Notes: generated from the letters alone by a model not told the origin. DNA of 64,000 nucleotides from Boswellia sacra (GCA_013180625.2 SNVD02014757.1:434001-498000); one strand, 5' to 3'; counted from the first letter of the stretch, positions 24,137 through 37,811 are shown. A program made the numbers and translations.

Positions 24137-27100
24137 ATGGACATCAAGACTTTATCTTTGCCTAAAAATGATGGAAATCTATGCCTAGTTGATAGTGCAA
24201 CCACACATACAATTCTTAAAGATAAAAAATATTTCATAAATTTAACCTTTTTGGAAGTAAAGGTTAACACTATATCAGGGTCCGTAAACATGATTGAGGG
24301 CTCTGGAAGAGCCACAATAATGCTGACAAATGGTACTAAGTTGAATATTAATGATGCCTTATATTCAAGCAAATCCAGAAGAAATTTGCTCAGTTTCAAA
24401 GATATAAGACATAATGGATATCATATTGAGACATGTTGTGAAAATAATATTGAATTCCTTTGTATTACCTCAAATGTCTCGGGACAGAAGTTAATATTAG
24501 AGAAGCTTGAAGCTTTCTCTTCTGGGTTATATTATACATATATAAGGTCCATTCAAACATACGCAGTTATGAAACAGAAGTTTAATGATCCTAAGACTTT
24601 TATGTTATGGCATGACCGTCTTGGTCACCCAGGATCATCAATGATGCGTAGAATTGTTGAGAATACAAATGGACACCCACTAAAGAGTCAGAAAATTCTT
24701 CTGTCCAATGAAACTACTTGTACCGCTTGTTCGCAAGGAAAATTGATTGTTAGACCATCTCTCTCTAAGATTGGTCAAGAATCCCCATCATTTTTACAAA
24801 GAATCCAGGGGGATATATGTGGACCTATTCATCCACCGAGTGGACCTTTTCGCTATTTTATGGTTCTAATTGATGCTTCTGCACGGTGGTCTCATGTATG
24901 TTTGTTATCAACTAGAAATATTGCATTTGCAAAGCTACTTGCTCAAATTATAAAATTACGGACACATTTTCCAGATTATCCTATTAGGTCCATACGTTTG
25001 GATAATGCTGGTGAGTTTACATCAAAAGTTTTTGATGATTATTGTATGTCTGTTGGAATTGATATTGAGCATCCTGTCCCATATGTTCATACCCAAAATG
25101 GTTTGGCAGAATCACTTATAAAGCGACTGCAGATAATTGCACGAACTTTATTATTGAAAACACAGTTCCCAACCTCTGTTTGGGGCCATGCTATTTTACA
25201 TGCTGCATCATTGATCAGATTAAGGCCCACTGCTTATCATGAATATTCACCAATACAACTTGTACTTGGCCAACAACCCAATGTATCCCATCTAAGAATT
25301 TTCGATTGTGCCGTACAAGTCCCCATCAAGTCCCCATTGCTCCCTCGAAGCGGACAAAAATGGGGCCTCAACGCCAGTTGGGGATATATGTAGGTTACAA
25401 TTCTCCATCTATTATCAGATATTTGGAACCCATGACGGGTGATATTTTTACTGCACGATTTGCAGACTGTCATTTTGATGAGACAGTTTTTCCACCTTTA
25501 GGAAAAAAGAAAATGCCTCTCGAAGTTGGGCATGTGCCTCCTGAAAGAAATCCAGAACTTTCTTGGAATGTGAAAACATTGTCTCATCTTGATCCTCGCA
25601 CATCTCAATGTGAAAATGAAGTGCAAAGGATGATATATCTTCAGACTATCGCTAATCAGATGCCAGATGCATTTACTGATGCAGCCAAGATAACAAAGTC
25701 ACATATACATGCTGCAAATACACCGGCTCGAATTGAGATTCCTGTTGGGCAAACCCCTAAAGCAACAATAAATAATCAAACTGTTGCACGCCAGAAGCGT
25801 GGCAGACCCCTTGGATCAAAAGATGCTATCCCTCGAAAAAGAAAATTGATTAATAATGGTCCTGATATAAATGATGATCGAGCTAAAGGATCCACATTCT
25901 CTGATTTGTCTCCTGAAATGACAAATGTTCCTAAGGAGACACCTGCCACTGAAAAGGCACAAGTTGTTGATGAAATACATGTTCCTGAAGTGACAGCTGA
26001 ATTTAAAAATGAGGAAATTTCTATTAATTATGCTTATACTAGAGAAATGTGGAAACGTGATGAAATTGTCATTGATGATGTATTTTCATTTGCAGTAGCC
26101 ACTAATATTATGAATGATGACTTTGAACCACACACAGTGTATGAATGTAGACAAAGGCATGACTGGCCTAAATGGAAAGAAGCAATTCAAATAGAATTAT
26201 CTTCTTTGGCCAAACGTGAAGTCTTTGGACCTGTAGTCCAAACGCCTAAAGATATCAAACCCGTTGGATATAAATGGCTATTTACTAGAAAACGAAATGA
26301 GAATAATGAGATTGCTAGGTATAAAGCCCGGCTAGTAGCTCAAGGTTTTTCTCAGAGACCGGGTATTGATTTTGATGAAACTTATGCTCCAGTAATGGAT
26401 ATTATCACTTTTAGATATTTGATCAGTTTGGCAGTCTCGGAAAAACTTCACATGCGCCTTATGGATGTGGTAACTGCTTACTTGTATGGTAAATTAGATT
26501 CTGATATATATATGAAACTCCCTGAAGGATTTAAATTGCCTGAAGTAATTAAAACACAACCAAGGAGTATGTATTCACTTAAGTTGCAGAGGTCCTTATA
26601 TGGATTGAAACAATCTGGGAGAATGTGGTACAATCGTCTTAGTGAATACTTGATTAAAGAAGGGTACATTAATGATCCCATATGCCCTTGTGTGTTTATA
26701 AAAAGATCAGAATCTGGTTTTGCTATTATAGCAGTATATGTTGATGACATGAATTTAATTGGAACCCCTGAAGAAATCCAAAATGCGGCTGAATATTTGA
26801 TGAGAGAATTTGAAATGAAAGATTTAGGAAAAACGAAATATTGTCTCGGCCTGCAGATCGAGCATAACTCTGACGGTATATTTATTTACCAATCAGCATA
26901 TACAGAAAAGCTTTTGAAACGGTTTAATATGGATAAGGCTCATCCATTGAGTACCCCAATGGTTGTTAGATCTCTTGATCCTAAAAAAGATCCATTCCGT
27001 CCTAAAGAGGATGACGAACTGTTACTTGATCCTGAAGTACCATATTTGAACGCTATAGGTGCATTAATGTATTTAGTGCAATGTACTAGACCTGATATTG

Positions 27101-27747
27101 CATTTGCAGTTAATTTATTAGCAAGGTTTAGTTTCGGACCCACTAGACGGCATTGGAACGGGATCAAACATATCTTTCGTTATCTTCAGGGAACTATTGA
27201 TCTGGGATTATTTTTTCCATATGAGCCTTCTGAAAATCCTGGATTGGTCGGATATGCTGATGCCGGTTATTTATCTGATCCCCATAAAGCTCGATCACAA
27301 ACTGGATATGTTTTCACTTATAATGGGACCGCAATTTCATGGCGATCTACTAAACAGAGTTTGGTTGCTACTTCTTCTAACCACTCTGAAATAATTGCAT
27401 TGCATGAGGCCAGTCGAGAATGTATATGGTTACGTTCTGTTATTCAACATATCCAGAATTCGTGCAAATTATCTCCTACTATAAATCTTCCAACAATCAT
27501 ATATGAAGATAATGCAGCATGTATTGCTCAAGTCCGACGAGGATATATTAAAGGAGACAGAACAAAACACATTTCACCGAAGTTCTTCTACACGCATGAA
27601 CTTCAAGAAAGTCAAAAGATCGATGTGAAGCAGATACGTTCAAATGACAATCTTGCAGATTTGTTCACTAAAACTTTACCAACATCAACATTTGAGAAGC
27701 TAGTATACAAAATCGGTATGCGGCGGCCCAACAAGCAATCAATTTGA
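24137..27747 (+). pseudogene. Copia Pol (protease-integrase-RT-RNase H) split by one frameshift
   Basis: Two overlapping frames, 24137-25393 and 25306-27747, cover the polyprotein. The first has the protease DSATTHT active-site region, the integrase HHCC zinc region (LWHDRLGHPG, CTACSQGK) and the integrase core (GDICGP, RLDNAGEFTS, NGLAESLIKR). The second has reverse transcriptase (KARLVAQGFSQRPGIDFDETY, with YVDD at 26737-26748) and RNase H (YADAGYLSDP, YEDNAACI, DRTKHIS). The frames are separated by an exact 11-bp tandem duplication at 25316-25337. No other stop interrupts pol, so inactivation looks recent, although the duplication could also be specific to this copy. The gene cannot make full Pol as it stands. 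Confidence 0.9.
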
Positions 27748-27999
27748 CAAGAGATCTTCTACCATGATCAGGGGAAGCATTGTGGACACATGTGTACTGT
27801 ACTCTTTTTTCCTTCGATCGGGTTTTGTCCCACTGGGTTTTCCCGACAAGGTTTTTAATGAGGCATAAAAACACGTCTAACACCACTTCATAATTTGTTG
27901 TATAATTGTGTTTCTTTATTTTGGTTTTTTTTATCCCACTGGATTTTTCCTTAGTAAAGTCAAATACAATTATTTTAAGTAGTAGAATCAAAGGGAAAG

Positions 28000-28427
28000 T
28001 GTTATAAAATGTGAGTGGATTTACTACCACTTGCATATTAGTGGAGTTACCACTTGCATATTAGTGGAGTCACCACTTGCTTGTAAGTGGAGTCACCACT
28101 TGCTTGTAAGTGAAGTTATCACTTAAATATGTGTCATATTTAAGTTGTTTTATTTTAAGCACAATTATTTTATTTATGCAAATAGGAAGCCATACACCTA
28201 TATAAATAGGCATCAAACACTTGTAATGTGTGATGAAAAATAATAGAACAAGGAAATCCTCTCATTTCTCCTTCTTTCTTCTTTCTTTATTTCTACCATT
28301 ATTTTGCTCTGCATTCTAGAAATAATTCACATTTCCTTCACCTCCTTTTGTTACTTATATTACATATAAGTAATCTTCATTATACCACTTATACCAATCC
28401 ATACTTTTATTCACTTAACTTATAAAA
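28000..28427 (+). repeat. 3' LTR of the first copia element
   Basis: 428 bp. It is 23 bp longer than the 5' LTR because of an extra copy of a short repeat (CACTTGCTTGTAAGTGG-type). By eye I count 16 substitutions against the 5' LTR, about 4 percent. Confidence 0.9.
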
Positions 28428-28432
28428 AAAAT

Positions 28433-29073
28433 ATAGACACCAAGTTAAAAAACATACTTTAGCCCTCCCCATTCAAAAGTTCAAGTCATTTCTGACGTTC
28501 ACATTTCTAAAAATTACCATCTTCATTGGGGGATTAGCTTAAAGAATAAATGAACTTGAAGAATTGAGGTTGAAATATGTTCTTGTTGGCAGCCTAAACA
28601 ATTACATCCCAAGGAAGTAAAAGCAGATTATTAAACAGATATTTCTGACTGGTTCAACCTGAAGCAACCATGACGGAGCAGAAAATAACAAATGTTCCTG
28701 GTTCCGGATCTTTTCACTTATAACTTTTTGGCAGAAATGAACAATTACAGGTTTCATGCTCCCCAAAAACATGACATCTACATTAATGGCACAATGTTTA
28801 ACAATAATAATATGGGCAGAGGGGAGATGAGCAAATTTGGGAGAGGAACGAATCATTCTCAAATTACGTGCCTCTTTCTTTAGCCTAAAATTCTAAAAAT
28901 AAGGCAGCGATGAAGCAAGAGGCCAATCTGGCAGTAAATTTTTACTTGACCAGATCAAATGACCGTGGGAGCACAGGAATCACTTCTATGATCGCAGGGC
29001 AGCAAATGGTGAACAAAAGTTGTGGATAACAAGACCACTCCCTTTTAGATTGATCTTCAGCAATTATACTTGT
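28433..29073. other. SNF4 3' flank and probable 3' untranslated region
   Basis: No coding feature is seen between the copia target duplication and the SNF4 stop codon. Part of this stretch is expected to be the SNF4 3' untranslated region on the minus strand. No clear polyadenylation signal could be chosen. Confidence 0.4.
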
Positions 29074-32000
29074 TCAAGCAAGCAGGAACCTGAAAATGTC
29101 ACTAATTGAAACAATGCCCTCCACACGCTTACTGCCAGCCTCCACAATCACAAGTCGTCGAACACCTGAATTCCAAGATAAACGGCATAATATTGAAAGA
29201 CACAAGTGAGACAAGTAAGGCAGACATTAGCACACAGCATAGTGAGCAAAGCGGAAGAAGTTGTGACAGGCTAAAATTTGGCACTATTACAAAGATTTCA
29301 GGAGGCATAACTGAATCTCTTATGCGGACCAAAGCTTTTGGCCAAACAAACCTCTATCAAAAGCAATGGAAAGTTCAGATTCTACATACATCACTAGGGT
29401 ATCAAATTTTAATGGAGATGGTATACTGCGATGTAATTTCACAAAATACCCAGTAATCCAGGCTGGGGTAAAAAAGACAGATATTGGATCCAAAATAATT
29501 CTTTCACTCCAAATGAATAGAAATAAATAAACTACTTATTGAAGGGAAAAAAGCAATCTGTTACATTGGATATTACACGCAAACATCCAAACCCTCCATT
29601 AGGATGGGTGGCCATTGATGATGTTGAAAATGAAACGCTTGAAAGATTCATACTACAAATTAATTCGACAAAAAAATCTAAACACAACATAAGAACAAAA
29701 AAAATGAAGTTCCGACTGATCCTCATTTTCAACAAGAGTAGGAATGATGATTGATAAAGCAAACTCTATTCTGATGATGCAAGCACAATAGTAAAGGCTT
29801 TTTCGAATTAAAGCTCCAACATTTAAATTACCCTATAACCAGCCTCAGAGTAGAGCTGTACAGGAAAAAGAAGGCTGAGCATGCACAGATCATAACATTT
29901 ATCGAATTACTCACTCTAATGAAGATGCTATCTTTTTTATCCAATAGCACCAGAAAATATACAGATTTTGTAGGAAAATAAAAAAGCAAGAAAAAGCACA
30001 CATTAGAAAAGTAAAAATAAAAGGATGAATCAAGTTACCTGGGTTCGCCAACCGCTCCATGACTTTATGCAATGAATCTGATGGCAGACACATCTGACAT
30101 CTTTGACTTCTCAACTCATATGGAGAATACGAGTCTTGTCCTAGTTGCAATGCCTAAATTTAATTTATTAAAAAAAATAGAGAGAGAGAGAGAGAATGGA
30201 GTGAACAATTTTTTCAATTTAAACTGTAATGAAAAAATAATTTAGTTATTTTAGGAAATAAAATAAGAAATTCAAGGATACAAAATCTAACTAAAACAAG
30301 CAATAATATAGGAAATCAGATATCTACTTCAGTATGTCACTAAATCCCACCTAAGAAATAAAAAAATTTCAGGCATGTCAATTTGCGAGCACTAGATGAG
30401 AAAAAGTTACACTGCTAAACATTGTTTGGCACAGTTAAAAAAAAAAAAAAAAAAGGAGCCAAGAATCATGCCCCACATATGATCATCCAAACAAAACCCA
30501 TGAGTTAGCCCCAACAGAAAGAAAATCCCAGAAATGTCATGATTTGGGTCTGAAAAGTATGAAATTTCAATTACCTAACAAAAGGAAAAATTGACACTTG
30601 ATAAAAAATGGTGCATTGATATTACTCCAATCTACATATATAAAGTAGTACTACCTGATGAATAGTCATTTCATTGAGATTAATATGTGCATAAGCTGTG
30701 TCTTTTGCCAAAGCTGTTATGTCGCTGTATAGAAGTACTGACAGTTATCCTCAATCACAGAAGAATAGGAGAAAAAAAGGAAGCTGAATACCACAATGTA
30801 CATGCAAAAGCACAAGTTACCTCCGACAGTATATATCTAGCAACGAGTCGTTATCATCAACTATTGGTATTGAACTGACTTGAGCTGCAGCAGCAAAATG
30901 CACATTGAAATAGCATCAGAAATATAGCAAAGATAGAAGAAATCCTGCTTAAGTCTAATTCTAATTATTGTAGCTACGGATATTTTTTCCCAAACCAGAA
31001 ATCCTGCTTAAGTCTAATTCTAACTATTGTAGCTACAAATATTTTTTCCCAAATCAATCTACTTCTAGCATCAGTTCTATCTAATTCAAGAACTAACTAG
31101 TTTTGGAGACAAAGTTTTCTAAATAATGATAAGAAAAGACATGGTAACAAAGAACTTACATCCAATCAAATAAATAACATAATTAAAAAAAAAAAGCGGA
31201 ATGATTATAATGTTCTTGTAACAAAAAATTGGGACTCAAAAGGGTTGAAGCTTCAACTCCAAAAACAATGTTAATTTCTCCTTTTTCATATGATTAAGTC
31301 TCTATAATAATTTAAAACAAGAAACATACATACCTTGAACTAACAAATTTAATGCTGAACTAAGAGAAGCACTAGGTCTCAACATTGCTAATAGTCTTCG
31401 ATTAGGTTCTCCAATTTTGGGAACCCAGGTACCCACAGGAATTGCACAAATTGGTAGTTTTAGTATGGGCAATGTGTCAGAACAATGCCTAAAATATCTG
31501 CAAATACCTGAAAAATAACATCCACGAGTCAGTGATAAAGATTCACATATTGCTTAAAAAGCTATAAAAGGCTTACATTTTAGTATTCCACAAAGCGAAG
31601 CAAGATGTAATAGCTGGGGAAATGAACCATCTTCTGAAGATGAATGGATGATAGGAACTGTAGCAACCTCATTTTGTAGAATTTGCAAAGCAACATCCTT
31701 CAAATTATCATTTGGCCCAGCCTACAAAATCAACAGCATTTCGGTCAATAAAAAGAGCTAGTAATACAGGAAATCACAGAAGAGTTGCTTTTCTAACTGC
31801 ATAGCACAATGAAACTAAGAGATGGAATAGGCATTAGCTGATAAAATGAAAAGAAGAAACCAAAACTGCAAGATCTTCAACCCTAAGTTCAATACTCAGT
31901 ATTGCCGCAAATTAGTCAACAAAGGAGCTTCATGTGCACCTACACCAATGCATAACACTCACATACCCACACAAACAGTTGTTTTATGGGTTATCAACCC

Positions 32001-35000
32001 ACCTTGCACTCAAATATTAAAATGACAAATCTGACTGGACCACTTTTTGAGTAAACAATGAAACTTTCATTAGAAAAGAAAAGAGTAGGTACAAAAGTGA
32101 AAAAGTTGTGCACATAAGATCCAATTAGTGGATCATAAAAATATCAAAACAGTAGGTTGAACAACTCAAGAACAGAACCTATAGACAATGAAATCTAGAG
32201 CCAATAGCAAAGTTAACTTATAACTACTTCCCATTTTAAGTGTATAAAGAAAAAAGAAGCACCTAACAAGCTTTTGAGACTAAAGCCCAAAAGAGAAGTT
32301 AAAAGACGAACTCTATCCCACAAAAAGTTAATATCTTCCCCGTAACTATCTTAAAATATCCTCCTATTTCTTTCTTGCCAAATTACCCACAAAATCGCCA
32401 AAACAGAAAATTTTCACAAGGTTTTTGCCCTATCTCCTTTATCAAAGCCATGGATGTGTTCCGGGGGGAAAAAAATCATTTAGAGTAGCTGCAATAAGCC
32501 ACTAAATATTACTTGTCTGGAGAAATTTAAACAAAAGTTTCAGAGTGAAACTGCACCAATTAAATTACAAGAGATACAACAATGTCACACAAATCACTCA
32601 CATGGATAAGAGGTCTTGAAAATACCCTCCCATGTCCATCAACTTGTCTGTTTAAATACGCTTTCCCCTCTTTCCACGCGGAAATAGTGTGCGTTTCAAG
32701 TTCTTCCTCCGTCAGACTTGAGCCACGATTGCTGAGCTGCATGTAAAAATATGACCATGCTTCAAAATAGAACAATAAAAAGTTCTTGTATCCAACAATG
32801 ATATCCAATAGCAAAGCAAGAATGACCATAGATATATTCCAACCAACATATACGTAAAAATCTCCAAGAATCTCTAACCAAAGGAAAAAACTCATAAAAA
32901 TGCATTAAAAATAAAACAAAAACAACAGCAAAAATGAATTTTTGTTTGCAATCATAAGATCATGGAAGAATTTACAGCTTTGATGCACGCTTTATAATTA
33001 TTTGCCGAAATCATTTGTTATCATGACAGTTAGTTTAAAAGAAGTAGATCAACTATTATGACATATTACATCATACATTTCAATCACAAAAAGTATGTCA
33101 CAATAAAATATCCTATTGGGCTTCTCTCATCCAGCCTATAGCTCCTCTAGATGACAGCTTGGAGACATCAGAACTTGTCAAAATTTCAGTGGTTTTTATC
33201 AAACTAATCATAACTAAAAATAAGCTTTATGCCATCGATAGACTCACCAGTAAAAGATGATTTTGTTTTCACACACATACCTCTTTTAAAATCAATATGA
33301 AATCTGATGCACTAAGAACTCCAACGAACCGCCCCTTGCAGAAGTCCCAAAGAGGAGCCACAGAGATACCCTGGAAACAGCTTAACTCAGACCAGATGAA
33401 TATTGAAGCTTTTTAACAGCAACAAGTTAACGTGCCGGTATGCAGTAGACAATACAAAAACAATATTTTAAGCTTTCTTTTTTTACATCCCATGTTCTAA
33501 AAATCCAAAGCATCAATAAACTCCAGATCCGAAAAACAATTTGGAAAAAAAAAAGCCAAAAACTAATAATTTGCTGGTAAGACCTAATTCCAAGGAATTG
33601 GAAAGAATGAACGGTGATCTACTCCCAACGTAGATCAGTACTCAGCACAACGAATGAAACAACTAATCATACTGTCAAAAAATATAATATAAATACCTGC
33701 TCATACAGTATATGAAATGCTTGTTTTACAGGTAGATCAATGTCCAAAGCGACAACCTGTAAACCAGGTGTATCTAGGTTAGGCAAAAAGTCCTATTTTC
33801 AGTTATAAAAGGCAAATCCACTATCAAATATAGGTCTCATAGAGGGCCAAATGGCTGATGGTAAAGCATCCAAACCTTGCCTGACTCGGGAAGTAATTCA
33901 TAAGCGGTGTGTGTTGACAAGAATACAGAAACACGTTGACGAGAGACCTGCAAGTCAGGTCCTGATATCCTTGGCATAGCCTCAGTCAAATTACCATCAG
34001 AAATTCGAACCTGCATGTAAATCAGAAAACCAATCAGTTTAAAAATCTCAAATCCTGGAAACAGAGCCAAAAATTATACAAGATGCAGCCAAAAGTATAA
34101 AATGTCTTAGGCACGAATAAGAAGACAACGAATAAGTAAACACATTCCTATCTAATGACAATTCATATGTTTCTGATGCTAAAACTGAGAAGTCTTCAAA
34201 ATAGAACATATTACAGGAAAGAACTTGCAGTAGCAACCCCTTCCCAATTGAAATGGATTAAGAAGAAAGGTATATAACTAACTGTTACCAGACGCTGAAA
34301 CGCTTCATTATCCACATCCATGTTAGATCCAGAAGGCATTGATGAATTAATTCCTGGCACGTAAGGAGGTTCTGCAGCCAAAAGCACAGTGTTCACAACC
34401 CCATAATCGCTGGTCGTGTAGGGTTGGTGCTCATCATATCGCCATTCTCCATCAACACAAAACTTGTACTGCATGTAATGTAGACATAAAAAGGCATATA
34501 AGTCTCTAGACAAAGGTCAAAAATCTCGAGCATCAATGTCAACTAAAGCCTCTTTCTAGCCACAATCTCTCTTTTTTTTTGATAACCTAGACTCCCGCAC
34601 CGAACTGGACCATCTATGTCCGGCTTGACCAAGCCTCAATTGCAGGGTCAGTCTGGCGCCCCAAACCCATGACCCGACAACAAAGAGTGGAATTTTTAAG
34701 TTTTCACCAGGAGGGCTTGAGCCTGAGACCTTGATGTAACTGAATGCACCACAGCCCAAGCCCCTCAACCACCTAGGCTACCCCTGGGGGGCTTCTAGCC
34801 ACAATCTCTGTTAAATATAGGTTTCTGATAGGTTTAAATTTAAACACATTTAGATTCAAGAATCATACACGCCAAATCCAAATTCAAGGGATTACTTCAT
34901 ATGGAAACTACTTAGAAATTTAACCTTTTCACTTACCAAGAGCAGCCCAACTTTTTAGCTTCTATATGTTTTTCTTTTCACTCTAAAACTAATCCTTTTC

Positions 35001-35903
35001 CCTTAAAAAGAAAAGTCATCTACCATAATCTAATTTACACATAAGTACACATTATCTACTTCAACTATATTATATAACTATCCTATTCCAAAATTCTCCT
35101 GCAACCAAAATAAGAGTGACTCATCTGTCCAACTGGTCTACCCATGTCATTGCTTCACTAACAAGTTAGTCTACATATCTACTCTGTGTTACAAATTAAC
35201 CAACAATCAAAAATAAAATAAGAGATTCTATCTCTGAATCTGTTAAAATCCCAGTCAAATATTTCTTTTTAAGATCAGTTTATTACCTCACCATCCTTTG
35301 AAACAAAAACTAGCAGTTCCTAAATGATTAAACATGAGGTAGAGTAATATTTTCTCATTTCACTCTCATTTACTCCTGGGTCCCATGACCATTATGAATT
35401 GACAGGTAACTGAAAACATTTTCATGTTGCACAACACAAAACTATTTAATTCTCAAGCTTTGCCACCTAAAATTTGATTATGGCGGTAAAATAGCAATAA
35501 AAGCCATGTGCCGACGTACATTCACCTCATATATATACAAACTCATTGCACCTCCTATGTAACTAGAAAACAAAACTAACCTGGTGGTAGCCCGGTGATA
35601 TGCTCCAAACAATCTGATACACAGTCGGGCAACCTTCCACCGGCAACATTGGCAAAAGCTCTGACCACCTTCACATTCACAACACCAAAATTAAATAAAC
35701 AAAATAAAATTCAACGTAAGTAAACAAATAAATTAAAATAATAATAATAATAATTAAAAAGTTAAAAAGTAGTCTTACCTATTGAAAGAACCGGTTAGAA
35801 ACACACTTCTTCCTCCATAAGGCCACACGAAGCGCATTGGAATCATAACCGTACCTGAAACTCCGCCGGTTTCCCGGGCAGAATCCATGCCCGGATTAAA
35901 CAT
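29074..35903 (-). CDS. SNF4: SNF4-type beta-gamma subunit of SnRK1 (CBM48 plus CBS repeats)
   Basis: Thirteen coding exons in phase, all GT-AG: 35779-35903, 35581-35668, 34289-34468, 33876-34010, 33697-33756, 33281-33370, 32602-32736, 31577-31721, 31334-31507, 30821-30884, 30655-30724, 30039-30153 and 29074-29165 (TGA); 1473 nt, 490 aa, the usual length of plant SNF4. An N-terminal CBM48/AMPK1-CBM domain (about residues 18-100; [37 protein letters not shown]) precedes four CBS motifs (about 140-490; ending [19 protein letters not shown]). The protein is the energy-sensing regulatory subunit of the plant SNF1-related kinase, acting in cytosol and nucleus. An in-frame ATG at 35918 would add five residues; I chose 35903 because the MF start matches the family. 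A SINE sits in the third coding intron and a 59-bp tandem duplication in another. Confidence 0.95.
30940..31057. repeat. 59-bp tandem duplication in an SNF4 intron
   Basis: Two adjacent copies (30940-30998 and 30999-31057), each starting AAATCCTGCTTAAGTC, differ at only a few positions. They lie in the intron between exons 30821-30884 and 31334-31507 and away from the splice sites. Confidence 0.85.
34571..34792 (-). mobile_element. tRNA-derived SINE in an SNF4 intron
   Basis: On the minus strand it starts at about 34792 with GGTAGCCTAGGTGGTTGAGG, matching an RNA polymerase III A box. A B-box-like GGTCTCAGGCTCAAGCCC follows some 60 bases later, and the element ends in an A run (T run on the plus strand at 34572-34580). 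It is flanked by a perfect 17-bp target duplication, TTCTAGCCACAATCTCT, at 34554-34570 and 34793-34809. Length about 222 bp. It encodes no protein and depends on LINE enzymes. It lies in the same orientation as the host gene. Confidence 0.88.
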
Positions 35904-37006
35904 TTGACCCGAATTCATCAATAATTTTCAAAAATACCGCTCCTACCAATCAATTCTTTCAAGCACCTCCTCCTATTAATCAGAAATTTTACGGATGTTT
36001 AAAACTAAACAAATTTTAAAAGAAAAAAATTAAATAGATAAACCCTAATTTTCACAGAATCCAATTGTAAACTCACCGAAATATCAAAAATCAAAACCCT
36101 AACGGCGATGGAAAGAAGCATGAAACCGAAATTTTTTAAATGTGATTTAATGGTACGAAGATCGATGACAGAACAGATTGATACGACCGAATCTGATTTT
36201 TGTTTTCAAATCATTTTTATTAGAATAAAAATTAGAAATAGGAAAATTCGAAAGCGACGTTGAATAACAAAATAATAATAATAACATACAATATAAAATA
36301 ATTGGTGGAGTGAAAATAACAAGGAAGAGAAGGAGTGAGTTTGAGCAATAAAACGCAGCGTGTTGGCGTCGTTTGTGTGTGATAAAGCAAGAAAGGTGAG
36401 GCAAGGTAAGGTGGTAGTGGCTGACGGTCGCGGCGTTGTTGTGTTGTTGATGTTGTGTGTATGTAACTGGTAAAACTGTAAAAAAGAGAATCGGAGAGGA
36501 GGATGGGATGATGGTGGTTTTGTTCGTCGTTTTGTTTGTTTGTTTGTTTGTTTTGCGTTGTGGGATTCCTCCGCACGTGCGGGTTACTACTACTAGTCAT
36601 GAAGAGGAGAGGGGGAGGGAGGGTGGGATTTGATTTGATTTGCTTTGCTTTGCGTTTATTTTTTTATTTTTTGTTTTTGTTTTCGTCTTTTAGTGTGTCT
36701 TCGGTTGGTATAGAATTAGACTTCAGCATTCGTTTTGGGTAATTTTTGTGAAAAGCATATTCCTCTTGCGTTAATTAGGAAGCGTATTTCATTTATTCCT
36801 TTTTTACCCTTTATGCATTTGTGTTAATTTTCTTGTTAACTCTTTTTGTCTTTTAACTGATTTTTCATGCGTCCAATGGTTTCCAAATCCTGTCAAAACT
36901 TCCCCACCTGTATCATGGTACAAATTCAAGATTTGGATACGGTTACTGTTTAGTCTTTATCATGCAATTTCCATTGAAATTACCAAATATTAATGTAAGA
37001 TAAGTT
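35904..37006 (-). promoter_or_regulatory. SNF4 5' leader and upstream region
   Basis: No coding feature is seen. The minus-strand stretch from 35904 to about 36600 probably holds the SNF4 leader, possibly with an intron. A GTTT repeat lies at 36525-36555 and a G/A-rich tract at 36601-36625. No TATA box could be assigned with confidence. A gypsy-type element begins at 37012, about 1.1 kb from the start codon. Confidence 0.4.
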
Positions 37007-37011
37007 AGTAT

Positions 37012-37736
37012 TGTTATGGCCATAATAATATTGGGCCTAATTGTCTCTAACACAGTAAGCCCATTACTGTGGTCCATTATCTGGGTCCATTATCTGGGCC
37101 CATTATCTGGGTCCATTATCTGGGCCCATTATCTGGGTCCCACAATGACCCAGCCCAGCTCAATTATTTATAATACGGTAAGCCCATTACCGTATCCCAT
37201 TACATGGGCCCATTACAGTAAGCCTATTACTGTATCCCATTATCTGGGCCCATTACAGTAAGCCCATTACTGTATCCCATTAGCTGGGCCTATTACAGTA
37301 AGCCCATTACTGTATCCTACTATCCGGGCCCATACGGTAAGCCCATTACCGTATCCCATTACATGGGCCCATTACAGTAAGCCCATTACTGTAGCCCATC
37401 TTCTGGGCCTATTATCTGGGTTCCACAATAGCCCATCCCGACTCCTATATATACCCTCCGGAACGTTGCTCAAGGTGAACTTTTTACAAGTTGACAAATG
37501 CACATTTTCTCTGAACTCTTTATCTCTCTACAATTCCTTTAGTTTGAGAGCTTCTCTCTCTAGGAATTTCTCCCAGAGAATTCCGGAGTGCCGGATACTG
37601 ACTTGAGCGTCGGAGGGTCACCGCCGGCACTAGCGCCGGCACCCCTGACCGTTTTTCTGTGCTCGCAGGACCGTACCCGACACACGACCCGAGCTCCGAC
37701 CCGCTCCCCCGGCCGTCCGGAAACCGTGCATCAACA
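37012..37736 (+). repeat. 5' LTR of the gypsy-type element
   Basis: 725 bp, starting TGTTATGGCC and ending CATCAACA. The first half is an internal repeat of CCCATTACTGTATCCCATTA and CTGGGCCCATTA words. A TATA-like CCTATATATACCC lies at about 37445, and a CT-rich leader follows. Confidence 0.92.
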
Positions 37737-37811
37737 GTTGGCGCCGTCTGTGGGAACGACAATCTAAGCCTCTTTAGTTGTTGCTCTCATCCTAACATAC
37801 TCAAAAACATC

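Larger units (their letters stand above)
22107..28427 (+). mobile_element. Ty1/copia LTR retrotransposon, nearly complete
   Basis: Direct LTRs at 22107-22511 and 28000-28427 are flanked by the target duplication AAAAT (22102-22106 and 28428-28432). Gag, protease, integrase, reverse transcriptase and RNase H follow in copia order, and the polypurine tract AATCAAAGGGAAAG lies just before the right LTR. The sequence after the 5' LTR is CGTTATCAGCACGA rather than the usual TGGTATCAGAGC, so primer choice differs from the other copia elements here. The LTRs start TGTTATAAAA and end TATAAAA where a CA end is expected. The Gag sequence style resembles the Ivana/Oryco group, but this assignment is tentative. 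The element lies between the small gene and SNF4. Confidence 0.93.

Noticed and set aside
29106..29456. Plus-strand frame of 116 residues over the SNF4 3' end
   Set aside because: Antisense shadow of the last SNF4 exon and adjoining intron, without a domain.
37520..37762. Minus-strand frame of 80 residues in the gypsy-type LTR
   Set aside because: Lies entirely in the GC-rich LTR end and primer site; repeated in the other LTR with changes.
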